Positions 41,632-52,294 of a stretch of 64,000 bases of DNA are shown piece by piece. The stretch is from 34-65-8 sp963529855 (GTDB lineage Bacteria; Pseudomonadota; Alphaproteobacteria; Sphingomonadales; Sphingomonadaceae): NCBI GenBank assembly GCA_963529855.1, contig CAURZK010000007.1:32672-96671 (forward strand), given 5' to 3'. The notes under the pieces are model-generated. The model searched no databases. It was given only the letters and a program-made list of their open reading frames with translations, and had not been told where the DNA came from. Position 1 is the stretch's first letter. Each line of letters opens with the position of its first letter. The position numbers were made by a program, and so were the translations under genes.

Positions 41632-42359
41632 TTGAGCGACTGATCGGACGAGAGGTGCAGGCCTCGAGCGGGTGAGAATGCGATTCCCTGCACCTCACCG
41701 ATGGTAAAGCCGAGCGCTTGCAGCAATTCCGTCAGTTCCTCGGGCGTCACGAAGTCGTCCCAATGGTGCGTGCCGCGCGGGATCATGCCCAGCGTTTCAG
41801 CTGCATTGATCAGCAGCAGGCGGCTGGCGGGGGTGCGGTTGGGCGTCGAGAGGACCAGCAGCCCGCCGGGTGCCAGTCGTTCAGCCAGTGCGGCAAGGAA
41901 CGCGCGCTGGTCGGCCACGTGCTCGATCACTTCCATGCTGGTGACGAGGTCGAACTGGCCGAGATCGAGTTCACCCACGTCCCCGGCGATGTAACGCACG
42001 TCGAGGCCCGCGCCATCGGCATGGGCGGCAGCGGCGGCCACGTTTTCTGGCGCCGCGTCGACACCGGTTACGTCCGCACCCAGCCGCGCGAGTGGCTCGC
42101 ACAGCAGACCTGCGCCGCAACCCACATCCAGTGCAGTCTTCCCTGCCAGAGGACGCAGATCATCGCGCGTTCCCCAATGGGCATCGATCGCCGCGCGGAC
42201 GAAGCCCAGCCGCACCGGATTGAGCCGGTGGAGCATGGCGCTCGATCCCTTCGGATCCCACCATTCGCGTGCCAGCGCGCCGAAATGCGCCGCTTCTTCG
42301 GGCCGGATGGTTGTGCGGCCTGAAGAATTGATATCGTTGGCAGTGGTTGCATCGCTCAT
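41604..42359 (-). CDS. ubiG: ubiquinone biosynthesis O-methyltransferase
   Basis: This 251-aa SAM-dependent enzyme has motif I DVGCGAGLLCEPLARLGADV, EVIEHV and the UbiG C-terminal NRTPASRLLLINAAE ... GTHHWDDFVTPEEL. It performs both O-methylations of ubiquinone synthesis. The N-terminal FGALAREWWDPKG is family-specific. It is divergent from lysC with 55 bp between starts, an arrangement common in alphaproteobacteria. Confidence 0.96.
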   Translation of the reverse strand: MSDATTANDINSSGRTTIRPEEAAHFGALAREWWDPKGSSAMLHRLNPVRLGFVRAAIDAHWGTRDDLRPLAGKTALDVGCGAGLLCEPLARLGADVTGVDAAPENVAAAAAHADGAGLDVRYIAGDVGELDLGQFDLVTSMEVIEHVADQRAFLAALAERLAPGGLLVLSTPNRTPASRLLLINAAETLGMIPRGTHHWDDFVTPEELTELLQALGFTIGEVQGIAFSPARGLHLSSDQSLNYILSATRS

Positions 42360-42414
42360 ACACGGTCCCTAACAGCGGCGCTCGAACACTGCCAGCTTGC
42401 GGGAGCATTCACCC

Positions 42415-43695
42415 TTGGCGCGGATCGTGATGAAATTCGGCGGCACCTCCATGGCCGGGACAGAGCGCATCCGGCGCGTGGCCCAGATCGTGCGCCGCCA
42501 GCAGGCGGCAGGGCACGAAGTCGCCGTGGTCGTTTCCGCGATGGCGGGCGAGACCGATCGTCTGGTAAACTTCTGCCGCGAGGCCAACGCGCTGTACGAT
42601 CCCGCCGAATACGACGTGGTGGTAGCCAGCGGGGAGCAGGTGACATCGGGTCTGCTGGCGCTGACGCTGCAATCGCTGGGTTGCAAGGCGCGCAGCTGGC
42701 TGGGCTGGCAATTGCCGATCCGCACGCTGGAAGCGCACGCCAAGGCCCGGATCGAGGAGATTGATTCAGATGCCCTGATCGCCAGCATGGCGGCGGGCGA
42801 GATCGCGGTCATCCCCGGATTCCAGGGATTGAGCGGCGATGGCCGCGTGACCACGCTGGGCCGCGGCGGATCGGACACGTCGGCGGTCGCGGTGGCAGCA
42901 GCGATCGGGGCCGACCGTTGCGACATCTACACCGATGTCGACGGCGTATACACCACCGACCCGCGCATCGTTGCCAAGGCGCGCAAGCTGAAGGCGGTGA
43001 CGTACGAAGAAATGCTGGAGCTGGCGAGCGTCGGGGCCAAGGTGCTCCAGACCCGCTCGGTCAGCCTCGCGATGAAGGAAGGGGTGCGCGTCCAGGTATT
43101 GTCCAGCTTCCTGGGCGACGACGCGATCCCCGCCGACGAACTTCCGGGCACGATGATCGTCTCGGAAGAGGAAATGGAAGCGCTAGTGGAGAAGGGCGAC
43201 ATGGAACGCCAGCTTGTGACCGGCATCGCGCACGACAAGAACGAAGCCAAGGTTATCCTGACCCGCGTGCCCGACCGGCCCGGCGCGGTGGCCAACATCT
43301 TCGAACCGCTCGCCGCGGCCAGCATCAATGTCGACATGATCATCCAGAACGTGGGCCGCGACAAGGGCGAGACCGACGTGACTTTCACGGTGCCGATGGC
43401 GGACCTCGCCCGCGCGCAGGCATTGCTTGAGGACAAGCGCGAGGTGATCGGCTACAACCGCATCATCACCGACAGCAAGATCGCCAAGATCAGCGTCGTC
43501 GGCGTTGGCATGAAAAGTCATGCCGGTGTCGCCAGCACGATGTTCCGCGCGCTGTCCGAACGCGGCATCAATATCCAGGCCATTTCCACCAGCGAGATCA
43601 AGATCAGCGTTATGATCGACGAGGACGAAACCGAACTGGCCGTCCGCGTTCTGCACACCGCCTACGGCCTCGATGCCAGCGATGAAGCTGCCTGA
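42415..43695 (+). CDS. lysC: aspartate kinase
   Basis: The protein has 426 residues from TTG 42415, giving MARIVMKFGGTSMAG, the standard alphaproteobacterial N terminus. GGGAG lies 9 nt upstream. ATG 42430 would remove the first strand and TTG 42397 would add six residues. The amino-acid kinase domain (KFGGTSMAG, GRGGSDTSAV) is followed by two ACT domains (GIAHDKNEAKVILTRVPDRP and VGVGMKSHAGVASTMF). These presumably confer feedback control by lysine or threonine. It catalyses the first step of Lys/Thr/Met synthesis. Confidence 0.93.
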   Translation: MARIVMKFGGTSMAGTERIRRVAQIVRRQQAAGHEVAVVVSAMAGETDRLVNFCREANALYDPAEYDVVVASGEQVTSGLLALTLQSLGCKARSWLGWQLPIRTLEAHAKARIEEIDSDALIASMAAGEIAVIPGFQGLSGDGRVTTLGRGGSDTSAVAVAAAIGADRCDIYTDVDGVYTTDPRIVAKARKLKAVTYEEMLELASVGAKVLQTRSVSLAMKEGVRVQVLSSFLGDDAIPADELPGTMIVSEEEMEALVEKGDMERQLVTGIAHDKNEAKVILTRVPDRPGAVANIFEPLAAASINVDMIIQNVGRDKGETDVTFTVPMADLARAQALLEDKREVIGYNRIITDSKIAKISVVGVGMKSHAGVASTMFRALSERGINIQAISTSEIKISVMIDEDETELAVRVLHTAYGLDASDEAA

Positions 43696-43812
43696 CCCGT
43701 TAACTGCCTGAGCTTCGCCACCCTGCGCGCCTGCAACAGCCGCAACCTGCGGTAATTGCTTTGCGCGCCGGAACAGGTTTTTCGTATCCCTGTGTGGTAA
43801 ACGTACCCCAAG

Positions 43813-43829
43813 CTAACCGAAAGTTAACC
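43813..43829 (+). promoter_or_regulatory. CtrA-like box upstream of PilZ-HTH gene
   Basis: CTAA-N7-TTAACC differs from the CtrA consensus TTAA-N7-TTAA by one base. It lies 40 nt before the PilZ-HTH start, in promoter position. No CtrA gene is in the window. Confidence 0.4.
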
Positions 43830-43868
43830 CGCTAGTCCGACCCATGTCTCCTGAAGGGGACGCGATCG

Positions 43869-44519
43869 ATGGTGGTAAAGGCGCAACTCGAAGAGATTGG
43901 GTTGGGAACCGGTAGTCGGGGCGCGACAAGGCGGCGATTGCTGTTGCCGGCAAGCGGGGCGCGAACAAGCGGCGCCACCGCGGACGTGGTAATTCACAAT
44001 GCGTCGAGCACAGGGATGCTCATAGAGTGCCCGGCACCCCTGGCCGAGGGCGAGGGAATTGCGCTGGATTTGCCGGAAGCGGGTACAGTGACTGCACACG
44101 TTATCTGGAGCAGCGGCGACTTCTATGGCTGTCATTTCGACCGCCCGATCAGTGCAGCAACCCTGAGCGCGGCGGAATTGCGCAGCGACGCGAGCCAGGC
44201 CGCCGCGGAAGCGGGTCCGCGCGAATCGCTGGCGGCGCGACTTGCCCGACTGCGGCAGTCGCGACGTATGTCGCTGGCCGATGTCGCCGATGCGCTTGAA
44301 CTCAGCAAACCGACAGTGTGGGCTTGGGAGAAGGGGCGTGCCCGGCCGGCAGACCATCGGTTGCCGGCCATTGCCGCGCTTTACGGCATAGAGCTGGAAG
44401 AACTGGTTGGCGATCCATCTGCATCGGGGCTTGGTCCGACACTGGAGAACATGCGCCAGGAAATCGCGGCGGCATTCGGCACGGTCCCCGCGAAAGTGAG
44501 GATCATGATCGACCTCTGA
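43869..44519 (+). CDS. PilZ domain fused to XRE-type HTH
   Basis: The N-terminal about 100 residues of this 216-aa protein form a PilZ-like barrel. It has RRRLLLP, an Arg-rich start typical of the RxxxR c-di-GMP motif, then HNASSTGMLIE as the D/NxSxxG-like motif. Residues about 118-180 form a Cro/CI HTH: RLARLRQSRRMSLADVADAL then ELSKPTVWAWEKGRARP. This would be a direct c-di-GMP-responsive DNA-binding protein. A GAAGGGGA ribosome site precedes it and a CtrA-like box lies further up. A GGDEF-like protein follows 208 bp later. Confidence 0.82.
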   Translation: MVVKAQLEEIGLGTGSRGATRRRLLLPASGARTSGATADVVIHNASSTGMLIECPAPLAEGEGIALDLPEAGTVTAHVIWSSGDFYGCHFDRPISAATLSAAELRSDASQAAAEAGPRESLAARLARLRQSRRMSLADVADALELSKPTVWAWEKGRARPADHRLPAIAALYGIELEELVGDPSASGLGPTLENMRQEIAAAFGTVPAKVRIMIDL

Positions 44520-44727
44520 CAAGGGCGCGCAGACACAGTATCAACAATAAAGATGGCGAATCGGAAAATTATGGTAAACGAAAACCATCACGATTCGCTG
44601 TAAGTTCTGTAAACTAACAAGACTAACGGGGTAGGGCAACGGGTTTAATTCAATTTCGTGCTCTGGTTTTGATGTACAGATTTGCAGTGGAAAGGGATTG
44701 ACTGAAACAAGCCGGGGGCAATCGGCA

Positions 44728-45615
44728 ATGGGCGCATTTCTTACCGTCAGGGACGGGTCGGCTTTGTTCGGCCTGCTTGCGGACAATAGCGAAGACATCA
44801 TCATCAAGGCTGATCGGGACGGCTTCATCGATCCCGCCTCACTGGGGCTGGAATTGATTGGGATCAGGCCCGGCGAATGCCTGATCCCGCCAAAACTGGC
44901 CGACATCGCCGATCCGGCCCACGCAGATGCGTTGATGCGCTATCATGCCGCGGTCATCGCTGGCACCGAACATCAGGGCTGGCTCGAATTTCCTATTGCC
45001 GCTGGCATTGGCAAGCGCTGGTTCCGCCTTGCGCTGAGGCCAGTGACCGGGCGCGGTGGCTCTACGACCGGCGTCGTCGGGATGATGCGCTGCATCGACG
45101 ATCGCCGCGCGCTGGAGGACGAGCTGTTCGCCGCGGCAATGACCGATCCATTGACGGGACTCGCCAATCGCGGCGCGCTGGTTGCCATGCTGGAACATCT
45201 CGTCGTCCAGCCCGACCCCGGGTGCATTGCCCTGTTCGCGCTGGAGGGACTGCGCAGGCTCAACCTCACCCACGGGCAGGCGGCGGGTGACGAGATGCTA
45301 CGGGCGTTCGCCGAACTGATGCGCACCGTTTTGCGCCGCGATCATATACTGGGCCGGATCGGGGGTGAAACATTTGCCGTCCTTATGCCGCGCGTCGACT
45401 TGCATGAGGCCGAACAGATCGCCGCCGATTTCGTGGTGACCTTCATGGGCCTGTCGAGCAGCGAACGGGGCGAAGCGGGCCCGGTCAGGATCAGTGGCGG
45501 GGTCGCCGCGATAGAGGATTCGGTCGACGCCAGCCTGCGCCAGGCAGATGCCGCGCTCGTGCGCGCACGTGCGGGCGGCGGGGCGCGTGTCGGGCGAGCT
45601 GCCACCGGACGCTGA
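44728..45615 (+). CDS. PAS-like sensor with degenerate GGDEF domain
   Basis: The protein has 295 residues from ATG 44728, with GGGGG 9 nt upstream. TTG 44698 is an alternative. An N-terminal PAS-like region (LLADNSEDIIIKADRDGFID ...) leads to a GGDEF fold (DPLTGLANRGALV). The active-site hairpin is GGETF at 212-216 instead of GG[D/E]EF. The metal-site segment FDIDxFKxIND reads FALEGLRRLNL, losing both Asp residues. Diguanylate cyclase activity is therefore unlikely, and it may be a nucleotide-binding or dimer-forming regulator. It lies downstream of the PilZ-HTH gene. Confidence 0.82.
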   Translation: MGAFLTVRDGSALFGLLADNSEDIIIKADRDGFIDPASLGLELIGIRPGECLIPPKLADIADPAHADALMRYHAAVIAGTEHQGWLEFPIAAGIGKRWFRLALRPVTGRGGSTTGVVGMMRCIDDRRALEDELFAAAMTDPLTGLANRGALVAMLEHLVVQPDPGCIALFALEGLRRLNLTHGQAAGDEMLRAFAELMRTVLRRDHILGRIGGETFAVLMPRVDLHEAEQIAADFVVTFMGLSSSERGEAGPVRISGGVAAIEDSVDASLRQADAALVRARAGGGARVGRAATGR

Positions 45616-45626
45616 CCTTGAATGCG

Positions 45627-45654
45627 AAAAGGCCCCGGCATCGCTGCCGGGGCC
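45627..45654 (-). terminator. terminator of katG (possibly bidirectional)
   Basis: A perfect 10-bp stem GGCCCCGGCA / TGCCGGGGCC with loop TCGC is followed by UUUU on the minus strand. It lies between the convergent GGDEF-like and katG genes. Confidence 0.85.
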
Positions 45655-45679
45655 CCCTCGGTGAACTTATCCGCGCAGT

Positions 45680-47887
<2,208 letters not shown>

Positions 47888-48068
47888 GACATCTCTCCTT
47901 TGTTCTTCAGAAATCGTGGGCGGAAGTTACGCCTCCGGGTCAATCGAGGAAAACAATTAACTCCTGTCAGCCTTATCGCGAAAAGCGATTACAAGGCGGT
48001 GCGGCATGATTGCGCGACGAGCGGCTAAAGCTTGCCGGACGCAGGCGTCGCAACTAAGCGCCGCGCGC

Positions 48069-49079
48069 ATGACCACATATCCCAAGACCGCCGCCCTGAT
48101 GCAGCGTGGCACCGACTTTCTCGGCTCGCGATACGCGATCCTGTGCGGCGCGATGAGCTGGGTTTCGGAGCGCAATCTCGTCGCCGCGATTTCCAACGCG
48201 GGCGGGTTTGGCGTGATCGCCTGCGGGGCGATGACCCCCGAATTGCTCGATACCGAAATTGCCGAGACGAAGAAGCTGACCGGTGCACCGTTCGGCGTCA
48301 ACCTGATCACCATGCACCCGATGCTGTTCGATCTGATCGCGGTCTGCGCCAAGCATGGCGTCGGCCACGTGGTGCTGGCCGGCGGTATCCCGCCCAAGGG
48401 CAGCGTCGAGGCGATCAAGGCATTCGGCGCCAAGGTGATCGTGTTTGCCCCCACGCTGGCGTTGGCAAAGAAGCTGCTGCGTTCCGGCGGCGATGCGCTG
48501 GTGATCGAGGGGATGGAGGCCGGCGGCCACATCGGGCCCGTCTCCACCAGCGTGCTGGCACAGGAATTCCTGCCGGAACTGGCCGACGATCACGTCGTGT
48601 TCGTCGCGGGCGGGATTGGCAAGGGGCAGGCGATCGCCGGATATCTCGAGATGGGCGCGGTCGGGGTCCAGCTTGGCACCCGTTTCGCCTGCGCGACCGA
48701 GAGCATTGCGCACCCGGCCTTCAAGCAGGCGTTTTTCCGGGCCAATGCGCGCGACGCGGTTGCCAGCGTTCAGGTGGACCCGCGCCTGCCGGTAATCCCT
48801 GTGCGTGCGCTGAAGAACAAGGGCACCGAGGAGTTCACCGCCAAGCAGGTCGAGGTGGCCAAGCTGCTCGACGCGGGCGAAGTGGACATGGGTGAGGCGC
48901 AGCTTCAGATCGAACACTACTGGGCAGGCGCGCTACGCCGTGCGGTGATCGAAGGCGACGTCGAGAATGGCAGCCTGATGGCGGGCCAGTCGGTCGGTAT
49001 GGTCAAGGCGGAAGAGCCGGTCGCAGACATCATCGCCCAGCTCATGGCCGAAAGCGAGGAAGCCCTCTCGCGGCGCTGA
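48069..49079 (+). CDS. nitronate monooxygenase / NPD-family FMN oxidoreductase
   Basis: The protein has 336 residues from ATG 48069 (MTTYPKTAALMQRGTDFLGS). The FMN-binding barrel shows ILCGAMSWVSERNLVAAISN, FGVNLITMHP, GMEAGGHIGP and the phosphate site VFVAGGIGKG, GAVGVQLGTRF. It is the 2-nitropropane dioxygenase/nitronate monooxygenase family, oxidising nitronates or acting as an NAD(P)H-flavin enzyme. An in-frame start 63 bp upstream lacks family support. Confidence 0.88.
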   Translation: MTTYPKTAALMQRGTDFLGSRYAILCGAMSWVSERNLVAAISNAGGFGVIACGAMTPELLDTEIAETKKLTGAPFGVNLITMHPMLFDLIAVCAKHGVGHVVLAGGIPPKGSVEAIKAFGAKVIVFAPTLALAKKLLRSGGDALVIEGMEAGGHIGPVSTSVLAQEFLPELADDHVVFVAGGIGKGQAIAGYLEMGAVGVQLGTRFACATESIAHPAFKQAFFRANARDAVASVQVDPRLPVIPVRALKNKGTEEFTAKQVEVAKLLDAGEVDMGEAQLQIEHYWAGALRRAVIEGDVENGSLMAGQSVGMVKAEEPVADIIAQLMAESEEALSRR

Positions 49080-49152
49080 CGACAAACGCCACCTTGTCGA
49101 TGTTCGTCGGTGTGCATAGTCTGCGCGCAGGACGGGGCGAGGAGACAAGACG

Positions 49153-50031
49153 ATGTGCGACGAGGAAAATCTCGCCCGCTGGGCGCGTGAGACGCTGAGC
49201 CGCCGCCAGTTCGGCGCGCTGGCCGGTGCGGCGGCCGTAGCCGCTTGCGTCCCCATGGCCGACGGTGACGGCGATATGAGCCTGCCGGCGATGAAGGAAA
49301 GCAACGTTAGCTTCGCCACGTCCGACGGGACGATGGACGCCTTCTTCGTCGAGCCCATGACCACGCCTGTCCCGGCAGTGATCCTGTGGCCCGACATCGC
49401 CGGTCTGCGCGAGGTCAAGCGCGACATGGCTCGCCGCCTCGCCGGGCGCGGATATGCCACGCTGGTGCTCAATCCCTATTATCGCGACGTTGCGGGCGAA
49501 CAATTCGCCGACTTCGCCACTTTTGCGGCCGGGGGCGGTTTTCAGAAGGTCGGCCCCTGGCGCGGGAAACTGAACGCCGAAGCGGTCATGCGCGATGCGC
49601 GCGCTGCGATCGGCTGGCTCGACGGGCAGGCCTCCGTGGACAAAGCGCGGGGGGTGGGCACCCAGGGATATTGCATGGGCGGCCCGTTCACGATGTGGAC
49701 TGCGGCAGCGGTTCCTGCCCGTGTGCGCGCGGCGGCGAGCTTCCACGGCGGCGGCCTCGTGCGGTCCGATGCGGCGATGAGCCCGCACAAGCTGTTCGGC
49801 CAGATGAACGCGGACCTGTTGGTGGCGATCGCTCAGGACGACGATGCCGAGGCCCCGCAGGAAAAGACCGTGCTGCGTCTGGCGGCCGAAGCAGCAGGGC
49901 GCCGTGCGAAAATCGAGGTCTATGCGGGCGATCATGGCTGGACCGTGCCCGACAGCCCTGCCTACGTCGAACCGGAAGCCGAACGCGCCTGGGCCGATCT
50001 CCTGGCGCTATACGCCCGTGCGCTCGCTTAA
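49153..50031 (+). CDS. dienelactone hydrolase family protein, Tat-type lipoprotein signal
   Basis: This 292-aa alpha/beta hydrolase has an N terminus with SRRQF twin-arginine-like motif, a hydrophobic stretch and AAC (LAGAAAVAACV), suggesting export of a folded, possibly lipidated enzyme. The nucleophile elbow is GYCMGG, with Cys as in dienelactone hydrolases. Asp and His follow in AQDDDAEAPQ and AGDHGW. The substrate is unknown. The gene sits alone before two convergent minus-strand genes. Confidence 0.86.
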   Translation: MCDEENLARWARETLSRRQFGALAGAAAVAACVPMADGDGDMSLPAMKESNVSFATSDGTMDAFFVEPMTTPVPAVILWPDIAGLREVKRDMARRLAGRGYATLVLNPYYRDVAGEQFADFATFAAGGGFQKVGPWRGKLNAEAVMRDARAAIGWLDGQASVDKARGVGTQGYCMGGPFTMWTAAAVPARVRAAASFHGGGLVRSDAAMSPHKLFGQMNADLLVAIAQDDDAEAPQEKTVLRLAAEAAGRRAKIEVYAGDHGWTVPDSPAYVEPEAERAWADLLALYARALA

Positions 50032-50049
50032 CGGCTGGTCCCGGCAAGG

Positions 50050-50532
50050 CTAGGCCGCGCCCAGAGCCCTCAGCTTGTCGGTCACCGTGGCTTCGTCGAA
50101 TGGCTTGACGACATAGTCGTCCGCGCCGGCGGCGATGCCGCGGTGGATATCGTGTACGCCGGACATGGAGGTGCAGAAAACAACGCAGCTCGCATCACCG
50201 CCCGGCAACGCGCGCAGCGCGGCCACGAAATCCGGGCCGGACATCACCGGCATGGCCCAGTCGGTCAGGACCAGATCGGGCATCGCCGCCTTGCACCGCG
50301 CGATCGCCTCCTCGCCATTTTCGGCCTCGACCACGCTATAGCCCAGCCCTTCTGCGATGCGTCGGGCCACTTTGCGGATCATCCGCGAATCGTCGACCAC
50401 CAGGCAGCTGCGCGCAGATGGCGCCGCGCCGCGGGCCTTGCGCGCCTGCTCCACAGCGGCCGCGATGGGATCGGGCGGCACAGGTGCCGCCTGTTCGGGG
50501 GGCCCGCCAGTGCGCTTGATCAGGTTCTGCAT
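50050..50532 (-). CDS. CheY-like single-domain response regulator
   Basis: This 160-aa protein has a short disordered N-terminal part, then a receiver domain. It has the acid pocket VVDD, phospho-acceptor Asp in LVLTDWAMPVMSGPDF, Thr/Ser in CTSMS and Lys in VVKPFD. There is no output domain, so it signals by protein contact, like chemotaxis or HWE-kinase partners. Its start overlaps the upstream gene by 13 bp. Confidence 0.9.
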   Translation of the reverse strand: MQNLIKRTGGPPEQAAPVPPDPIAAAVEQARKARGAAPSARSCLVVDDSRMIRKVARRIAEGLGYSVVEAENGEEAIARCKAAMPDLVLTDWAMPVMSGPDFVAALRALPGGDASCVVFCTSMSGVHDIHRGIAAGADDYVVKPFDEATVTDKLRALGAA

Positions 50533-50828
50533 GGGGCGAAATCGGGTTCGAGCGAGGTGCCGCCAACCGCAGCGAGCGGGCGTCGCAGCGCCTCGCCTTC
50601 CATCGGGTCGGGCAGGCCGGTCTCGCTCGGCGTCATGCAGACATGCAGATAAGGCACCCAGACGTCGCCATACTCGGCTTTCTGATACCAGACATCGAGC
50701 ACGTCATAGCTGGCCCAGCAGCCGTCCGGCTCGCGCAGTCGCAGCCCTTCGCCAATCCGGGGGACCGACGCGAACCGCAGCCGTTCCTGGCTCTGGTGAG
50801 TCTCGTTTTGGACTTCGATCTCGATCAC
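50520..50828 (-). CDS. hypothetical protein upstream of response regulator
   Basis: This 102-aa, beta-rich, soluble protein (MIEIEVQNETHQSQERLRFA ... YDVLDVWYQKAEYGDVWVPY) has no recognised domain. It overlaps the receiver gene by 13 bp, so the two are co-translated and probably act together. Confidence 0.62.
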   Translation of the reverse strand: MIEIEVQNETHQSQERLRFASVPRIGEGLRLREPDGCWASYDVLDVWYQKAEYGDVWVPYLHVCMTPSETGLPDPMEGEALRRPLAAVGGTSLEPDFAPCRT

Positions 50829-50898
50829 GTGCCTTGCGCCCCCAGCTTAGGGGCCAAGGGCTAGCGCGGATTCCTTGCCGAATTGCGAACGCGCGGGC

Positions 50899-51846
50899 TC
50901 AGGCGGTGCGGGCCCGCCCGGTGAAGCGCCCGTGCTTGCGATAGCGTTCCATCCAGCGGTCGAGGAACAGTGACAGGGGGCGCGGCTCGATCCCCAGCGC
51001 CGCAAGGCCCGGCTGGGCGCCCGATGCCACGTTGCCCTGCTTCAGCAGCAGCCACTGGTCAGTGCCCATCGGGCTGCCCGGCAGCATTGCGAAGGCGGCA
51101 GAGGCGGCGTCCGGCATCGGTACGAACAGCCGGTCCCGCTGCTGCCCGGCGGCAATGCGGCGATTGAGCTCGAGCATGGTGATCACTTCGGGGCCGGCCA
51201 GTTCGTAAGTCTTGCCGCCATGAGATGCAGGATCTTCCAGCGCGCGTGCGATCGCCTCGGCAACGTCGTCGACATGTACCGGCTGGATGCGAGCCTCCGC
51301 CCCGAATACGGGCAGGACCGGGAACGTGCGGATCAGCCCGGCAAACATGTTGATGAAGGTGTCGCCTTCGCCAAACACAATCGATGGGCGCATGATGGTC
51401 GCCTGCGGGAATGCCTCGCGCACGCAGCGTTCACCCAGCGCCTTCGCCTGGGCATAGCCTGCCGCGCTGTCCGCATTGGCGCCAATGGCACTGACGTGCA
51501 CCATCGCCGATGCGCCGTTCGCCCGGGCGTGCTGGGCGATCCGCCCCGCAGCTTCTCCCATCAGCGCCTTGAGATTGCCTTCGAACGCGCCGACAAGATT
51601 GACAACCGCATCTGCTCCTGCAGTTGCCGCGCGCACGCTGCCATCGCGCCGGATGTCGCAGCGCGCGAACTGGAGCTGGCCAAGGTTGGCAAGCGGCTTC
51701 AGCTTCCACGCCTTGTCGGGGTTGCGGCTGGCCACGCGCACGCGCGCACCGCGGGCAAGAAGAGCCTGCGCGACGTGCGAGCCGACGAAGCCGCTTCCGC
51801 CGAAAATGGTGACGAGCTTGTTTTTGAGATTGCCGGTCTGTGCCAT
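50899..51846 (-). CDS. complex I NDUFA9-like NAD(P)-binding protein
   Basis: The protein has 315 residues from ATG 51846. The sequence just upstream repeats ATGGCACAG, so ATG 51861 is an alternative. An atypical extended SDR fold begins VTIFGGSGFVGSHVAQALL. It has VVNLVGAFEGN, MVHVSAIGAN and MRPSIVFGEGDTFINMF. This matches the NDUFA9/complex I assembly-type family of alphaproteobacteria, which binds NADPH structurally without the catalytic Tyr-Lys pair. It is the last chromosomal gene before the tRNA-borne island. Confidence 0.85.
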   Translation of the reverse strand: MAQTGNLKNKLVTIFGGSGFVGSHVAQALLARGARVRVASRNPDKAWKLKPLANLGQLQFARCDIRRDGSVRAATAGADAVVNLVGAFEGNLKALMGEAAGRIAQHARANGASAMVHVSAIGANADSAAGYAQAKALGERCVREAFPQATIMRPSIVFGEGDTFINMFAGLIRTFPVLPVFGAEARIQPVHVDDVAEAIARALEDPASHGGKTYELAGPEVITMLELNRRIAAGQQRDRLFVPMPDAASAAFAMLPGSPMGTDQWLLLKQGNVASGAQPGLAALGIEPRPLSLFLDRWMERYRKHGRFTGRARTA

Positions 51847-52030
51847 GTGAGCCTGTGCCATGTTAGCGTTCAGCGTTGTCGCGATGCCTGAACCCGCGCC
51901 CATGCCGCAACCGCGTGCGCGCCGCAACTGTTGCCGAGCCGGCGATAAACTGCATTGACAGCCCCCGCCCCCCCTCGCTAGTGGCCCACGCCTACCCGCG
52001 GCCCGGACCACGACGATCCGAGCCGCCCGT

Positions 52031-52117
52031 GCCCAGATGGCGGAATTGGTAGACGCACCGTCTTCAGGTGGCGGCGCTCGCAAGGGCGTGGAGGTTCGAG
52101 TCCTCTTCTGGGCACCA
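52031..52117 (+). tRNA. tRNA-Leu (anticodon CAG)
   Basis: The 87-nt sequence folds as a leucine tRNA with a long variable arm. The 7-bp acceptor stem is GCCCAGA / TCTGGGC with discriminator A and encoded CCA. The D-arm contains GGCGGAATTGGTAGAC and the anticodon loop is CTTCAGGT (CAG). The T-arm is GAGGTTCGAGTCCTC. Its 3' end is the likely integration site of the island, since an integrase gene starts 178 bp further on. Confidence 0.96.
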
Positions 52118-52294
52118 TTTGTTCTCATCAGAACGTTCCAAAACATTGCAGAAATGGCGGAATTCTGCCATTCTTGACCTCTAGCGCAGAAAGCGAGGTC
52201 TTGTTTTGTTCCGCTTTGTTCCAACGTCTCTGGGGGCCTCGGCTGGGGGCTCCAGCTCAAAAGCCCCCAAATCGCGCGAAAGTGAGGCCCCCAA
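52118..52294 (+). promoter_or_regulatory. integrase upstream region with candidate arm sites
   Basis: It contains two direct copies of TTTGTTCC 10 bp apart (52205 and 52215), GAACGTTCC, and the inverted pair AATGGC/GCCATT (52154-52173). The 11-mer ATGGCGGAATT at 52155 also occurs in the tRNA D-arm (52037). Such repeats next to attL often bind the integrase N-terminal domain. Confidence 0.45.
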
